A DNA stretch of 64,000 nt from Comamonas sp. BIGb0124. GTDB lineage: Bacteria; Pseudomonadota; Gammaproteobacteria; Burkholderiales; Burkholderiaceae_C. Position numbers and translations under genes: made by a program. The stretch is from the NCBI RefSeq assembly GCF_003752175.1, contig NZ_RJVF01000008.1, positions 992,001 to 1,056,000 of the forward strand, written 5' to 3'. Within the stretch, counting starts at the first letter, position 1; every line of letters begins with the position of its first letter. A model generated the notes under the pieces. The model made no database searches. It was not told the DNA's origin and saw only the letters and a program-made list of their open reading frames with translations. Positions 17,945 to 24,943 of this stretch are shown in pieces.

Positions 17945-18271
17945 TCAGTTCGGACGCCAAAGAAAGACGTCCAGGCCGATCACGAACAGCCCGATGACGA
18001 CGGCCAGGCCCACACAAACGCCGGCGGCACGAAACCCGAACGCAGGCTCAGGCAACGGACTGTCCCGATATGCGACGAGGTTGTTTGTGACGATCTGCTC
18101 GTCAGTGGGAGATGTCGGCCAAAAACCTTGCCAGCGAGGCGTGTGCGCACCAGGTGCCGCAACAACCTCACTCGAGTCGATGTGACGGCCAAAGGCTTGG
18201 TCCAGCGATCGAGGGTGTGTGTAGGCCAGCAGATCCTGATGGCCGAGGGCTTGAAGTTCGCGCATGTTCAT
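17945..18271 (-). CDS. Small phage protein with C-terminal membrane anchor
   Basis: 108 residues. A soluble N-terminal part (MNMRELQALGHQDLLAYTHP) leads to one C-terminal transmembrane helix (AAGVCVGLAVVIGLFVIGL) ending in FLWRPN, a tail-anchor layout. The ATG at 18271 overlaps the stop of the upstream 59-residue gene; a second ATG two codons on is an alternative. Function unknown; superinfection exclusion is one possible role for a lysogenic membrane protein here, but nothing proves it. Confidence 0.6.
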   Translation of the reverse strand: MNMRELQALGHQDLLAYTHPRSLDQAFGRHIDSSEVVAAPGAHTPRWQGFWPTSPTDEQIVTNNLVAYRDSPLPEPAFGFRAAGVCVGLAVVIGLFVIGLDVFLWRPN

Positions 18272-18447
18272 GGCAGCAACTCCAGTCCACGCAACACATG
18301 GACGTACAGAATAAGCAGCCCGGCCGTGCATGAGATGCAAGCCAGCGTTTTGATGACGTTCGGCTTGTTTGGATCCTCGGGCGGATCTGTGCGGTACTCG
18401 GCGTTGACAGCGCTTTCCGGGGCTGTGACCGGTTGAGGGTGCGACAT
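18268..18447 (-). CDS. Small phage membrane protein, first gene of leftward operon
   Basis: 59 residues: a polar N-terminus (MSHPQPVTAPESAVNAEY) and one hydrophobic helix (IKTLACISCTAGLLILYVHV). Its stop overlaps the next start (ATGA). It starts 36 nt from the palindromic operator cluster at 18483-18515, so it is the first gene under that leftward promoter. An overlapping longer frame on the same strand gives a Cys/Ser-rich unlikely protein and was not accepted. Confidence 0.55.
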   Translation of the reverse strand: MSHPQPVTAPESAVNAEYRTDPPEDPNKPNVIKTLACISCTAGLLILYVHVLRGLELLP

Positions 18448-18482
18448 GAGTCCTCCATCTGTGAAGATGGAGGGATTAAATC

Positions 18483-18515
18483 ATGCTTTACTTTTATCTG
18501 TAAAGCATTCTTTAC
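18483..18515 (-). promoter_or_regulatory. Repressor operator cluster for leftward operon
   Basis: ATGCTTTAC (18483-18491) and GTAAAGCAT (18500-18508) form a 9-bp-arm palindrome. GTAAAG-CATT-CTTTAC (18500-18515) is a second, overlapping palindrome. The same TAAAG-N4-CTTTA pattern recurs between cI and cro, so these are probably binding sites of the adjacent repressor. They lie just upstream of the leftward operon. Confidence 0.7.
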
Positions 18516-18674
18516 TTTCAGGCGAAGTTGTCTTGTCGATGCTTCCTGGGAGCATCTTCAAAACATGGTCCTAATAACGACTGAAGTCTCAGCCTGGCCC
18601 GGCAAGGGAAGCGCTAGCCCTCATCCCCACTACTGCTGGGCCTGTCCTGGCTGGGAAACAGGTAGATCTTTGCG

Positions 18675-19079
18675 CTAGCCGATTGATCGTTTCTTATCTA
18701 AGACCTTCCGCTCCCATTGCTGTACTAGAGCATCGAGGTTCTCATCTATGAACTCGATCGCCTCCTCGGGGAGCGCGGAGATCCGCTGATGGTTGACCCT
18801 ACGGAATGGCCAGTTTCCTGAGTTTCCTGTGGCTTGATTGGCACTCTCAGCTTGGAGATGCCGGTCCGTGTGCGGAGCGCCTTTTCCAGTTGCAAGCCAG
18901 ACGGAGCTGACGCCTAAGTAGACAGCGGCAAAGGCACTGTTCTCTGCTGTAAGTGCCTTGGTCTTTCCGGAAATCACTTGATAAACAGCTTGCACGCTAA
19001 CGCCCAGCTCAGTTGCTAGGCTTTTTGCATCCTTGCCCGCGAGTTTTAGGGCTTGATCAAGGCGTTCACCGTATGTCAT
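18675..19079 (-). CDS. CI-like repressor, helix-turn-helix only
   Basis: 134 residues from the ATG at 19079. An XRE/Cro-CI helix-turn-helix is clear: GERLDQALKLAGKDAKSLA, then ELGVSVQAVYQVISGKTKAL. The family sequence GVSSVWLATGKGAP follows, then a polar tail ending VQQWERKVLDKKRSIG. No S24 autoprotease Ser/Lys domain is present, unlike lambda CI. In-frame ATGs at 19088, 19112 and 19121 are alternatives, but they would place the 19084-19097 operator inside the gene. It diverges from the cro-like gene. Confidence 0.8.
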   Translation of the reverse strand: MTYGERLDQALKLAGKDAKSLATELGVSVQAVYQVISGKTKALTAENSAFAAVYLGVSSVWLATGKGAPHTDRHLQAESANQATGNSGNWPFRRVNHQRISALPEEAIEFIDENLDALVQQWERKVLDKKRSIG

Positions 19080-19083
19080 TGAC

Positions 19084-19097
19084 GAAAGCATACTTTC
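19084..19097 (-). promoter_or_regulatory. Repressor operator next to cI start
   Basis: GAAAG-CATA-CTTTC is a 5-bp-arm palindrome matching the operator pattern of 18500-18515. It sits 5 nt before the chosen cI start codon, a position suited to autoregulation. Confidence 0.6.
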
Positions 19098-19124
19098 ATA
19101 CGCTGTAAGCATGGTTGGCATTGA

Positions 19125-19140
19125 TTAAAGAATGCTTTAA
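19125..19140 (+). promoter_or_regulatory. Repressor operator upstream of cro
   Basis: TTAAAG-AATG-CTTTAA is a perfect 6-bp-arm palindrome, 10 nt before the cro-like start. Together with 19084-19097 it gives two sites in the divergent cI/cro region, as in lambdoid switches. Confidence 0.7.
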
Positions 19141-19149
19141 ACTGCAGCG

Positions 19150-19401
19150 ATGTTGAAAACGACTGCAATCAAGTTGCTCGGCGGTAGTCGCCGAGTCGCC
19201 GCTCAAAAGCTGGGAGTTACGCCCCAGGCAATCAGTGGCTGGCCTGATCCGCTTCCACCGCGAATCGAAGACAGGGTTGTCGCGGCCGTTGCACGTGAGC
19301 ACCTGCCGTCTCATTTTTGGAGTGATCCACCTCCATCGTCTCCAAACCATGGGTCAACTTTTTCTGTTTGCGATCCTGTTAGCGGAACAGCCAATGCGTA
19401 G
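19150..19401 (+). CDS. Cro-like (YdaS-type) regulator
   Basis: 83 residues. AIKLLGGSRRVAAQKLGV followed by TPQAISGWPDPLPPRIEDRV is the YdaS/Cro-type helix-turn-helix with the W-x-x-PLPPRIEDR ending typical of this group. It diverges from the cI-like gene across two operator palindromes and starts the rightward early operon. It probably represses cI and tunes early transcription. There is no strong Shine-Dalgarno sequence. Confidence 0.8.
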   Translation: MLKTTAIKLLGGSRRVAAQKLGVTPQAISGWPDPLPPRIEDRVVAAVAREHLPSHFWSDPPPSSPNHGSTFSVCDPVSGTANA

Positions 19402-19525
19402 CTCGCGCCATCGCAAAAAGCACCTTGCTCGAGTTCTTTTCAATGCCAGTTCAAGCTTGATATCACTCGGAAATTGCGGCCACGCCGATTGTTTTTCTTG
19501 CTTCATTGAGTTTGTAGGTGACTGA

Positions 19526-20065
19526 ATGAGCGCCAGTATTTCCGTTCCACCCGGCCTCGCCTATGGCGTAGACGAGGTCATTCCCGCCGTGTTGCCGAGC
19601 ACCGACGTCAAGTCAGCGGCCTACCAAGTCGCTCACAGCTACCCCGGTGGCCTCAAGTCTCTGGCTCATGCCATGGACATGCCGCTGAGCTCGCTCGAGA
19701 AAAAGATCAGTCCGTCCAACGAGACCCACAACCTTTCTCCTGCTGAGCAACTGCTGTTGCAGCATCTCACCGGCAAGGTCACCGTGCTCCAGGCCATGGC
19801 CCACTCGCTGGGTTATGTGGTCGTCAAGGCTACCCCCGACCAATCGGGTGGCGATGTGTTTGAGGCATTTGCGATCCAACAGCAGTCGCAGAGCGACTTC
19901 ATGCGTTCGATCGCGGACCCGCTTGCCACCAGCGGACTGGATGGGTTCACGACGGGCAACGAGATCCGCCGTATCGATTACTGCGCACAAGAACTGATCA
20001 CAGCCACGTTCAATCTGGTCGGGGTGATGTTCTCGCGCAAGCGACCTACCCCGTCGGCCAACTGA
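19526..20065 (+). CDS. Phage regulatory CII-type protein (Phage_CP76-like)
   Basis: 179 residues. AAYQVAHSYPGGLKSLAHAM with LEKKISPSNETHNLSPAEQL and AMAHSLGYVV matches the phage CII/CP76 regulatory family: a degenerate helix-turn-helix region followed by a helical C-terminus. In related phages it controls the choice between lysis and lysogeny. AGGTG 7 nt before the ATG supports the start. It follows cro in the early rightward operon, and the next gene begins one nucleotide after its stop. Confidence 0.75.
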   Translation: MSASISVPPGLAYGVDEVIPAVLPSTDVKSAAYQVAHSYPGGLKSLAHAMDMPLSSLEKKISPSNETHNLSPAEQLLLQHLTGKVTVLQAMAHSLGYVVVKATPDQSGGDVFEAFAIQQQSQSDFMRSIADPLATSGLDGFTTGNEIRRIDYCAQELITATFNLVGVMFSRKRPTPSAN

Positions 20066-20066
20066 G

Positions 20067-20846
20067 ATGCAAGTCAATATCCAGTTGCAGGGCTTGGAAA
20101 AGGTCCAAAAGCTGATGGACAAGCTCAGCGGTCCAGCGACGCGCCAAGCCATGGCCAAGGCGATCAACGACACCGGGTTCCAGATCCGGCGGACGATGCA
20201 AAACGAGATGCGCAGCGTCTTCGACAGACCGACAACCTACATCACGAGTAGTCCGCGCGTCCAAATGGCGACGCCGGAAAAGCTCACTGCAACCGTTCTT
20301 CCGACCTACGCGGGCGGCAAGGGCATCGATCCTCAAAAGATCCTCGATGCGCAGGCACACGGTGGGCGCCGAAACGACAAACGCAGCGAAGTGTCGCTAC
20401 GCAAGGCGGGCATTCTGCCGTCGGGATATCAAACGGTGATCCCCGCGACACCGTACCCCGGAAGCGACGACGGCCGCGGCAATATCCGCGGCCCATTTCT
20501 TGTTCAGTTGCTCAGCTACTTCCAGGCCTTTGGTGAGCAGGGGTACCGCGCGAACATGTCCAGCCGGACCCAAGCCAAGTTGCACAAGGGCAACGACAAG
20601 GTCGCCGGTCGTCGTTACTTCGTCGCTTATGGCCGGCTGAGGGGTGGGCGTAGCGGCCACTTGCCGCCCGGCATATGGGCGGCCCAAGGTACGGGTGGCG
20701 TCGACGTGCGCCCAGTCCTTTTGTTCGTTCGCCGGGCCAGCTATCGCCCATTGCTGCGCATGGACACAGTAGCTCGCAAAGCCAATGCGAACGAATACCT
20801 CGCACGCCGCATGCGCAAACACATCCGTGACGCCGTGGGCGTCTGA
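20067..20846 (+). CDS. Minor tail Z / HK97-gp10-like protein in the early region
   Basis: 259 residues. The N-terminus (LQGLEKVQKLMDKLSGPATR, then QAMAKAINDTGFQIRRTM) and basic, Arg/Lys-rich body ending in an ARKANANEYLARRMRKHIR helix resemble lambda gpZ or HK97 gp10 head-tail connection proteins. The placement is unusual: between the CII gene and the primase, not in the tail cluster, where no Z-like gene is found between the FII-like and U-like genes. Similarity is by general layout, not by strong motif, so an early-function basic protein is the alternative. Confidence 0.5.
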   Translation: MQVNIQLQGLEKVQKLMDKLSGPATRQAMAKAINDTGFQIRRTMQNEMRSVFDRPTTYITSSPRVQMATPEKLTATVLPTYAGGKGIDPQKILDAQAHGGRRNDKRSEVSLRKAGILPSGYQTVIPATPYPGSDDGRGNIRGPFLVQLLSYFQAFGEQGYRANMSSRTQAKLHKGNDKVAGRRYFVAYGRLRGGRSGHLPPGIWAAQGTGGVDVRPVLLFVRRASYRPLLRMDTVARKANANEYLARRMRKHIRDAVGV

Positions 20847-20873
20847 TCGCACAACGACAAGGACATCTCAAAC

Positions 20874-21971
20874 GTGCAGGAAAACTATCACACCGTCGTC
20901 GACCAGATGGAAGCGTTCGGCATCAAATTTCGCAAAACGGATCTTCCACTTAAAACGGATCAGGCGAAGCGAAAGACGTGCGGCCTTGGTGGCAAATGGT
21001 GGTACCGCGTCTACGAGTTCAAGCCGAAGAACAGCAACAGGACCTTTGTGGTCGGCAGCTTCGGCAGCTACAAGACTGGGGACTGGCAGAAGGTCGACGT
21101 GAACTGGGAAGGTTTGAGCGACGAACAACGTGAACAGGCCGCTCAACAACAGGCAGATGTCGAGGCCGCGGCCGAGCAGCAGCGCAAGATGATCGCGCAC
21201 CAAGCCGCCCTGTCTGCGGTCGAGGTCTGGCGGCGTGGCCGGCCTGAGGGGCAGTCTCCTTACCTCGAGGCGAAAGGCTTGGTGGGCGAGTCGTGCCGTT
21301 ACGTGCTCGAGGACGTGTGGATGATCGTCGACGAAGACGCGGACGTATTCGAGTACTCGGCATCAGGAACACCAGCTCGTCCCAAAGAGCGTCGTGTCCA
21401 GTTGCCTGTTGGCACGCTGCTGCTACCGATGATTCGTTACGACCTGGCTCGAGAGCAAGCCCTGCAGGCCGTTCAACACGTGTTGCCCAACGGACGCAAG
21501 ATTTTCACCAAGGGCTTCCACAAGCCAGGCTGTGCTCTTCGGCTGGGTGAGATTGGAGAGGATCCGTGGCTGATCATGATGTGCGAAGGCTACGCCACTG
21601 GATTGAGTGTGCGCCTGGCCATCGACTGCCGCTTTCCGGTTTTCGTGGCCTTCGATGCCGGCAACCTCATGCCGGTAGCCCAATTGTTGGCCGACAAGTA
21701 TCCAGATGCGCACATCCTGGTTTGCGCGGATGACGATTGGACAACCCGTGATCAGCTGACTGGCAAGCTCAACAACCCGGGCAAGACAAAAGCCAAGGCT
21801 GTGAGCCGTGCCGTGCCCAATACCTCCTGGATCTGGCCGGTTTTCGAGAACGTGATCCGCCACCCAAAGGATACGGATTTCGATGACCTACGCCGACGCG
21901 AAGGTCTCGACATTGCCAGGGCCCAGATCGGCGGGGTGGTGAAGCATCTGGAGCGGCGATATGGTCGATAA
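20874..21971 (+). CDS. Toprim-domain DNA primase
   Basis: 365 residues from a GTG start. The N-terminal part is basic with GGKWWYRVYEF. The C-terminal half carries a Toprim domain: MMCEGYATGLSVRLA (Glu metal ligand), AFDAGNL and ILVCADDDW (DxD ligands). This matches phage and plasmid primases of the Toprim_3 type that work with a D5-type helicase. The next gene is such a helicase and overlaps the 3' end by 11 nt, so the two replicate phage DNA together. Confidence 0.83.
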   Translation: MQENYHTVVDQMEAFGIKFRKTDLPLKTDQAKRKTCGLGGKWWYRVYEFKPKNSNRTFVVGSFGSYKTGDWQKVDVNWEGLSDEQREQAAQQQADVEAAAEQQRKMIAHQAALSAVEVWRRGRPEGQSPYLEAKGLVGESCRYVLEDVWMIVDEDADVFEYSASGTPARPKERRVQLPVGTLLLPMIRYDLAREQALQAVQHVLPNGRKIFTKGFHKPGCALRLGEIGEDPWLIMMCEGYATGLSVRLAIDCRFPVFVAFDAGNLMPVAQLLADKYPDAHILVCADDDWTTRDQLTGKLNNPGKTKAKAVSRAVPNTSWIWPVFENVIRHPKDTDFDDLRRREGLDIARAQIGGVVKHLERRYGR

Positions 21972-23751
21972 GCCGGTCACAGACGACCGTTGGTCGACCA
22001 CTGACGCTGGCGTGCAGCCAGCGTCCACCTCGACTCACGGCGCGGAGGCGCCGCATGATGGACCCGACGCATGCTGCGACGCTGTAGACGGCGCTGGAGC
22101 CAACGGATCCCAAGCCACCACCGATGGCGCGAATGCGCCATCGCACGTCACCCTCGGCGCGGACGCGCCGCTGGATGAAGCTCTGTCTTCGAACGTGGCT
22201 GACTTTGGCGCAGCGCTCAGGCAGCGTCACGCTGCTGATTTATCTTCATCTTCTGCAGCCGCTCCCCTCTCCCCCGAAAAGGCGCCAGCGCCCTCAGGTA
22301 GGAGGGGGGGTAAGGCCGACGCAAAGAAAAAGGGCGATGGCGGGGGCGGAAAGCCGCCTCCTAAGCAACCGGACTGGGGCAAGTACAACTACCTGGTCAA
22401 GAATTTCTCGTTGATCTACGGCACAGATACGGTCTGGGACGATGAGCACCGCCTCACCATGAAGATCTCGGCTATGGCCCACGCGCACGGCGGCGACATG
22501 GTGAAGATGTGGAAGGCGTCCGAACAGCGCAGGACGGTTTTACTCACAAACATCGTCTTCGATCCGACAGCAACCTGTGATGCGGACACCTGCATCAACC
22601 TTTTCGATGGCATGGCGCACGAGCCCGAGCCCTGCCTGGACGAAGAGATCCAGGTGATGCTGGATCTGCTGCGCCACCTTTGCAGTGACTGCGATAGCGG
22701 CGCCACAAAAATCGATGATGTCATGCACTGGGTGCTGTGCTGGCTGGCTCTGCCGCTTCAGAGGCCCGGCACAAAACAGCAGACCGCCCTCGTCTTTCAC
22801 GGGGCCCAGGGCACTGGTAAAAATCTTTTCTTCGATTGCATCAAGCGCATCTACGGCAAATACGGCGCGATGATTGGTCAGACCGAGCTCGAGGACAAAT
22901 ACAACGCTTGGCTCAGCGCAAAAATGATGCTCGTCGCCGATGAGGTGACCACCAGGCAAGAGCTGTATCACAACAAAAATAAGCTCAAGTGGCTGATCAC
23001 CCAGACCGACCCAGTCCCGATCCGCGCCATGCACGCTGACACACGGTGGGAGACCAACTATTCGAACCTAGTCTTCCTATCGAACGAGTCGAAGCCATTG
23101 GTTCTGGAGCCCGGTGATCGACGAATGCTGGTGGTTTATACGCCCGTCCCGGCCGTCGAGTCGCTGTATCGGCGTGTAGCCGATTTCCTGGCCGATGGAG
23201 GAGAGGCCAAGTTCTATGACTACCTGCTGCGGTACGACATCGGCGACTTTCACCCCCACGTCAAGCCCTTGATGACCGAGGCCAAGAAAGACTTGATCGT
23301 CCTGAGCATGCAGGCGCATGAGCGATTTCTGCACGAATGGTTTGAGGGATTTCTGCCTCTCCCCCTGCGGGTGTGCTCTGCTGAGCAACTCTACAAAGCA
23401 TTCATGCGTTGGGCTGACATGGCTGGAGAACGCTACCGCCCGAATCGTGAAGCGTTCACACGGGAGGCGCGGCGCTATGTTGTTGAAAGGGTGGACCTTG
23501 ATGCGAACGGCAAACGGTGCCAGCCGAAGCTGTCATACAAGGTCATCAACGTCCGAAGCCCCGAAACTTCCAATGGTCGAAAGGCCATGCGTTGCTGGAT
23601 TCCAGATGGATGCGGCATTCCTGAAGATGGTCAATCTGAAGGTGATTGGGCCGCCGCTGGCATCGATGCATTCACCACATCGCTCAATAAGTTCTATTAT
23701 TCGGACCGAGCACCTGGCATGAGCGGTGGACAAGAGGACGGTAATGACTGA
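21961..23751 (+). CDS. D5/DUF5906-type phage replicative helicase
   Basis: 596 residues. After a low-complexity Ala/Gly/Lys-rich N-terminus (about 1-125) comes a helicase domain with Walker A GAQGTGKN (about 281-288), KMMLVADEVTT as Walker B, and FLSNESKPLVLEPGDRRM as motif C/Arg finger region. These are features of SF3-type phage primase-helicases (DUF5906). It overlaps the Toprim primase gene. The N-terminal coding sequence contains spaced GGCGC-N4-GCGCC palindromes that could be origin elements. Confidence 0.85.
   Translation: MVDKPVTDDRWSTTDAGVQPASTSTHGAEAPHDGPDACCDAVDGAGANGSQATTDGANAPSHVTLGADAPLDEALSSNVADFGAALRQRHAADLSSSSAAAPLSPEKAPAPSGRRGGKADAKKKGDGGGGKPPPKQPDWGKYNYLVKNFSLIYGTDTVWDDEHRLTMKISAMAHAHGGDMVKMWKASEQRRTVLLTNIVFDPTATCDADTCINLFDGMAHEPEPCLDEEIQVMLDLLRHLCSDCDSGATKIDDVMHWVLCWLALPLQRPGTKQQTALVFHGAQGTGKNLFFDCIKRIYGKYGAMIGQTELEDKYNAWLSAKMMLVADEVTTRQELYHNKNKLKWLITQTDPVPIRAMHADTRWETNYSNLVFLSNESKPLVLEPGDRRMLVVYTPVPAVESLYRRVADFLADGGEAKFYDYLLRYDIGDFHPHVKPLMTEAKKDLIVLSMQAHERFLHEWFEGFLPLPLRVCSAEQLYKAFMRWADMAGERYRPNREAFTREARRYVVERVDLDANGKRCQPKLSYKVINVRSPETSNGRKAMRCWIPDGCGIPEDGQSEGDWAAAGIDAFTTSLNKFYYSDRAPGMSGGQEDGND
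22038..22170 (+). repeat. Spaced GGCGC-N4-GCGCC palindromes within helicase gene
   Basis: CGGCGC-GGAG-GCGCCG (22038-22053), GATGGCGC-GAAT-GCGCCATC (22123-22142) and CGGCGC-GGAC-GCGCCG (22155-22170) share the same palindrome; a fainter relative lies near 22090. They encode repeated GAxAP peptides in a region with no conserved domain. Lambdoid phages often place their origin inside a replication gene. Confidence 0.45.
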
Positions 23752-23827
23752 GCCTCGCCATCCCTTGACAGAAGAAAACCCAGGTTTTATGCGGGTTCCA
23801 GCGTCATTTCCTCGTTTACGCCCTGTC

Positions 23828-24040
23828 GTTACGCGCGTTACGAGTTGCGTTACGCCGCTAGGCCCCGTCGTTACGTGTGTTACGCGTGTTACGCGACATT
23901 TGTCACACATGTGTGTGCGTGCACATGTGTGCAGACGCGTACGTACCTGCGTGTATGCACACGAGGCAAAACCGCGTAACACGCGTAACACGCGTAACCA
24001 TGCGGGTTTGCGGCGTAACGCACTGCGTATCACACGTAAC
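23828..24040 (+). repeat. Mirror-symmetric GTTACG/CGTAAC array (candidate origin or regulator site)
   Basis: Six GTTACG copies start at 23828, 23837, 23849, 23870, 23879 and 23888 (steps 9, 12, 21, 9, 9). Facing them are CGTAAC at 23975, 23984, 23993, 24014 and 24035, plus CGTATC at 24026 (steps 9, 9, 21, 12, 9). The two arms are therefore a 66-bp imperfect inverted repeat with exactly mirrored spacing. The 81-bp centre holds smaller palindromes (CACACATGTGTG, TGCACATGTGTGCA). A frame is open across it but encodes an implausible Val-Thr-Arg-rich peptide. An AT-rich stretch follows at 24107-24150. Confidence 0.8.
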
Positions 24041-24448
24041 CATGCGGCCTGCGAGCGCATTTCACCTGCCTGCGCCTTATTCCATGCGGGTTCCCGTTCC
24101 CTCACACGTTTCTTTTTTCAAAAAGAAGTTGGAATAGGGTTAAAGCTGTTTGTCTTGGCAGCGATCAATGCGATTCCAGGCCCTGCAGCGCATTTCTGTT
24201 CGTCACTGCGCCCTACCCCTTGCCAACCCTGCCTTGACCTGCCTGCGGCCCGCCCTGGACCGCGCGCGCCCCGATGCCGTGTCGGTCTCTCGCGGCTGGC
24301 CGCTGCCCCTCTGCCTCCGTCGCCCTCGATGCACCGAGGCGGTGCACTCCAGCCAAGTTCGGCGGGTCCTCCCGGACCAATGTCGATTGCGGGTAATTCG
24401 AACCCCGCCGAATCTCTAGTTCTCACAAGTTGTATGAGGTAAGTAAGC
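24041..24448 (+). other. Noncoding block before terminase (possible cos region)
   Basis: No convincing gene. It begins with an AT-rich hairpin-like stretch (CTTTTTTCAAAAAGAAG, about 24110-24127), then Cys/Pro-coding-like GC-rich sequence without a motif. Short palindromes near the end include GCACCGAGGCGGTGC and GGTCC-TCCC-GGACC. In lambda-like phages cos lies just before the small terminase gene, so cosN/cosB may be here, but I cannot identify the cut site. Confidence 0.4.
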
Positions 24449-24943
24449 ATGAGGATCGTTGGTCAGACTGACATCAGCGCTATATTTGGAGTAGCACCCA
24501 AGACGATCACGGAGTGGCAAAGCCAGGGCATGCCCGTGGCAGTCCAGGGTGGCCCGGGGATCCCGAGCGAATACGAATCCGACGACTGCATTCGGTGGCT
24601 GGTCTCACGTGAGGTGTCCAAAATCCAAGGCGAGTCGCCCAAGGATCGGCTTGACCGGCTCAAGGGCGATCAGATCGAGTTCGAGATGGCCAAGGAACGG
24701 CGCCAATACATCCCGGCCGACGAAATCGCACCGGTGTGGGAGGGGGCTGTTCTGCAAGCCCGCGAGTTTTTGGTTGGCGAACCCGGCCGCGTCGCGAACC
24801 TGTGTGTGGGACGGGACCGTGCACAGATTGCCGAGCTGCTCACCGCCACGTTTGACGGCTTCCTGGCCCGCTTGGCCCAGTCGGTCTCGATCGACGACGA
24901 GTCGAGCGATGCAGACGATGAGGGTGAGGAGGAACTCGAATGA
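24449..24943 (+). CDS. Terminase small subunit (Nu1-like)
   Basis: 164 residues. A winged-helix/excisionase-like N-terminus (VGQTDISAIFGVAPKTITEWQ, then GMPV) is followed by a basic-acidic helical segment (KDRLDRLKGDQIEFEMAKERR) and an acidic tail (DDESSDADDEGEEELE). This matches Nu1-type small terminases that bind cos DNA. GAGGTAAGTAAGC precedes the ATG. Its stop overlaps the large subunit start (ATGA). Confidence 0.85.
   Translation: MRIVGQTDISAIFGVAPKTITEWQSQGMPVAVQGGPGIPSEYESDDCIRWLVSREVSKIQGESPKDRLDRLKGDQIEFEMAKERRQYIPADEIAPVWEGAVLQAREFLVGEPGRVANLCVGRDRAQIAELLTATFDGFLARLAQSVSIDDESSDADDEGEEELE

Noticed and set aside
23828-24040. CRISPR array
   Set aside because: Repeats are hexamers in two mirrored orientations with no unique 30-nt spacers and no cas genes.
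23726-24442. Open frame of 238 codons between helicase and terminase
   Set aside because: Its Val-Thr-Arg-rich and Cys/His-rich sequence follows from the GTTACG array and palindromes; no ribosome site and no plausible domain. Treated as noncoding.
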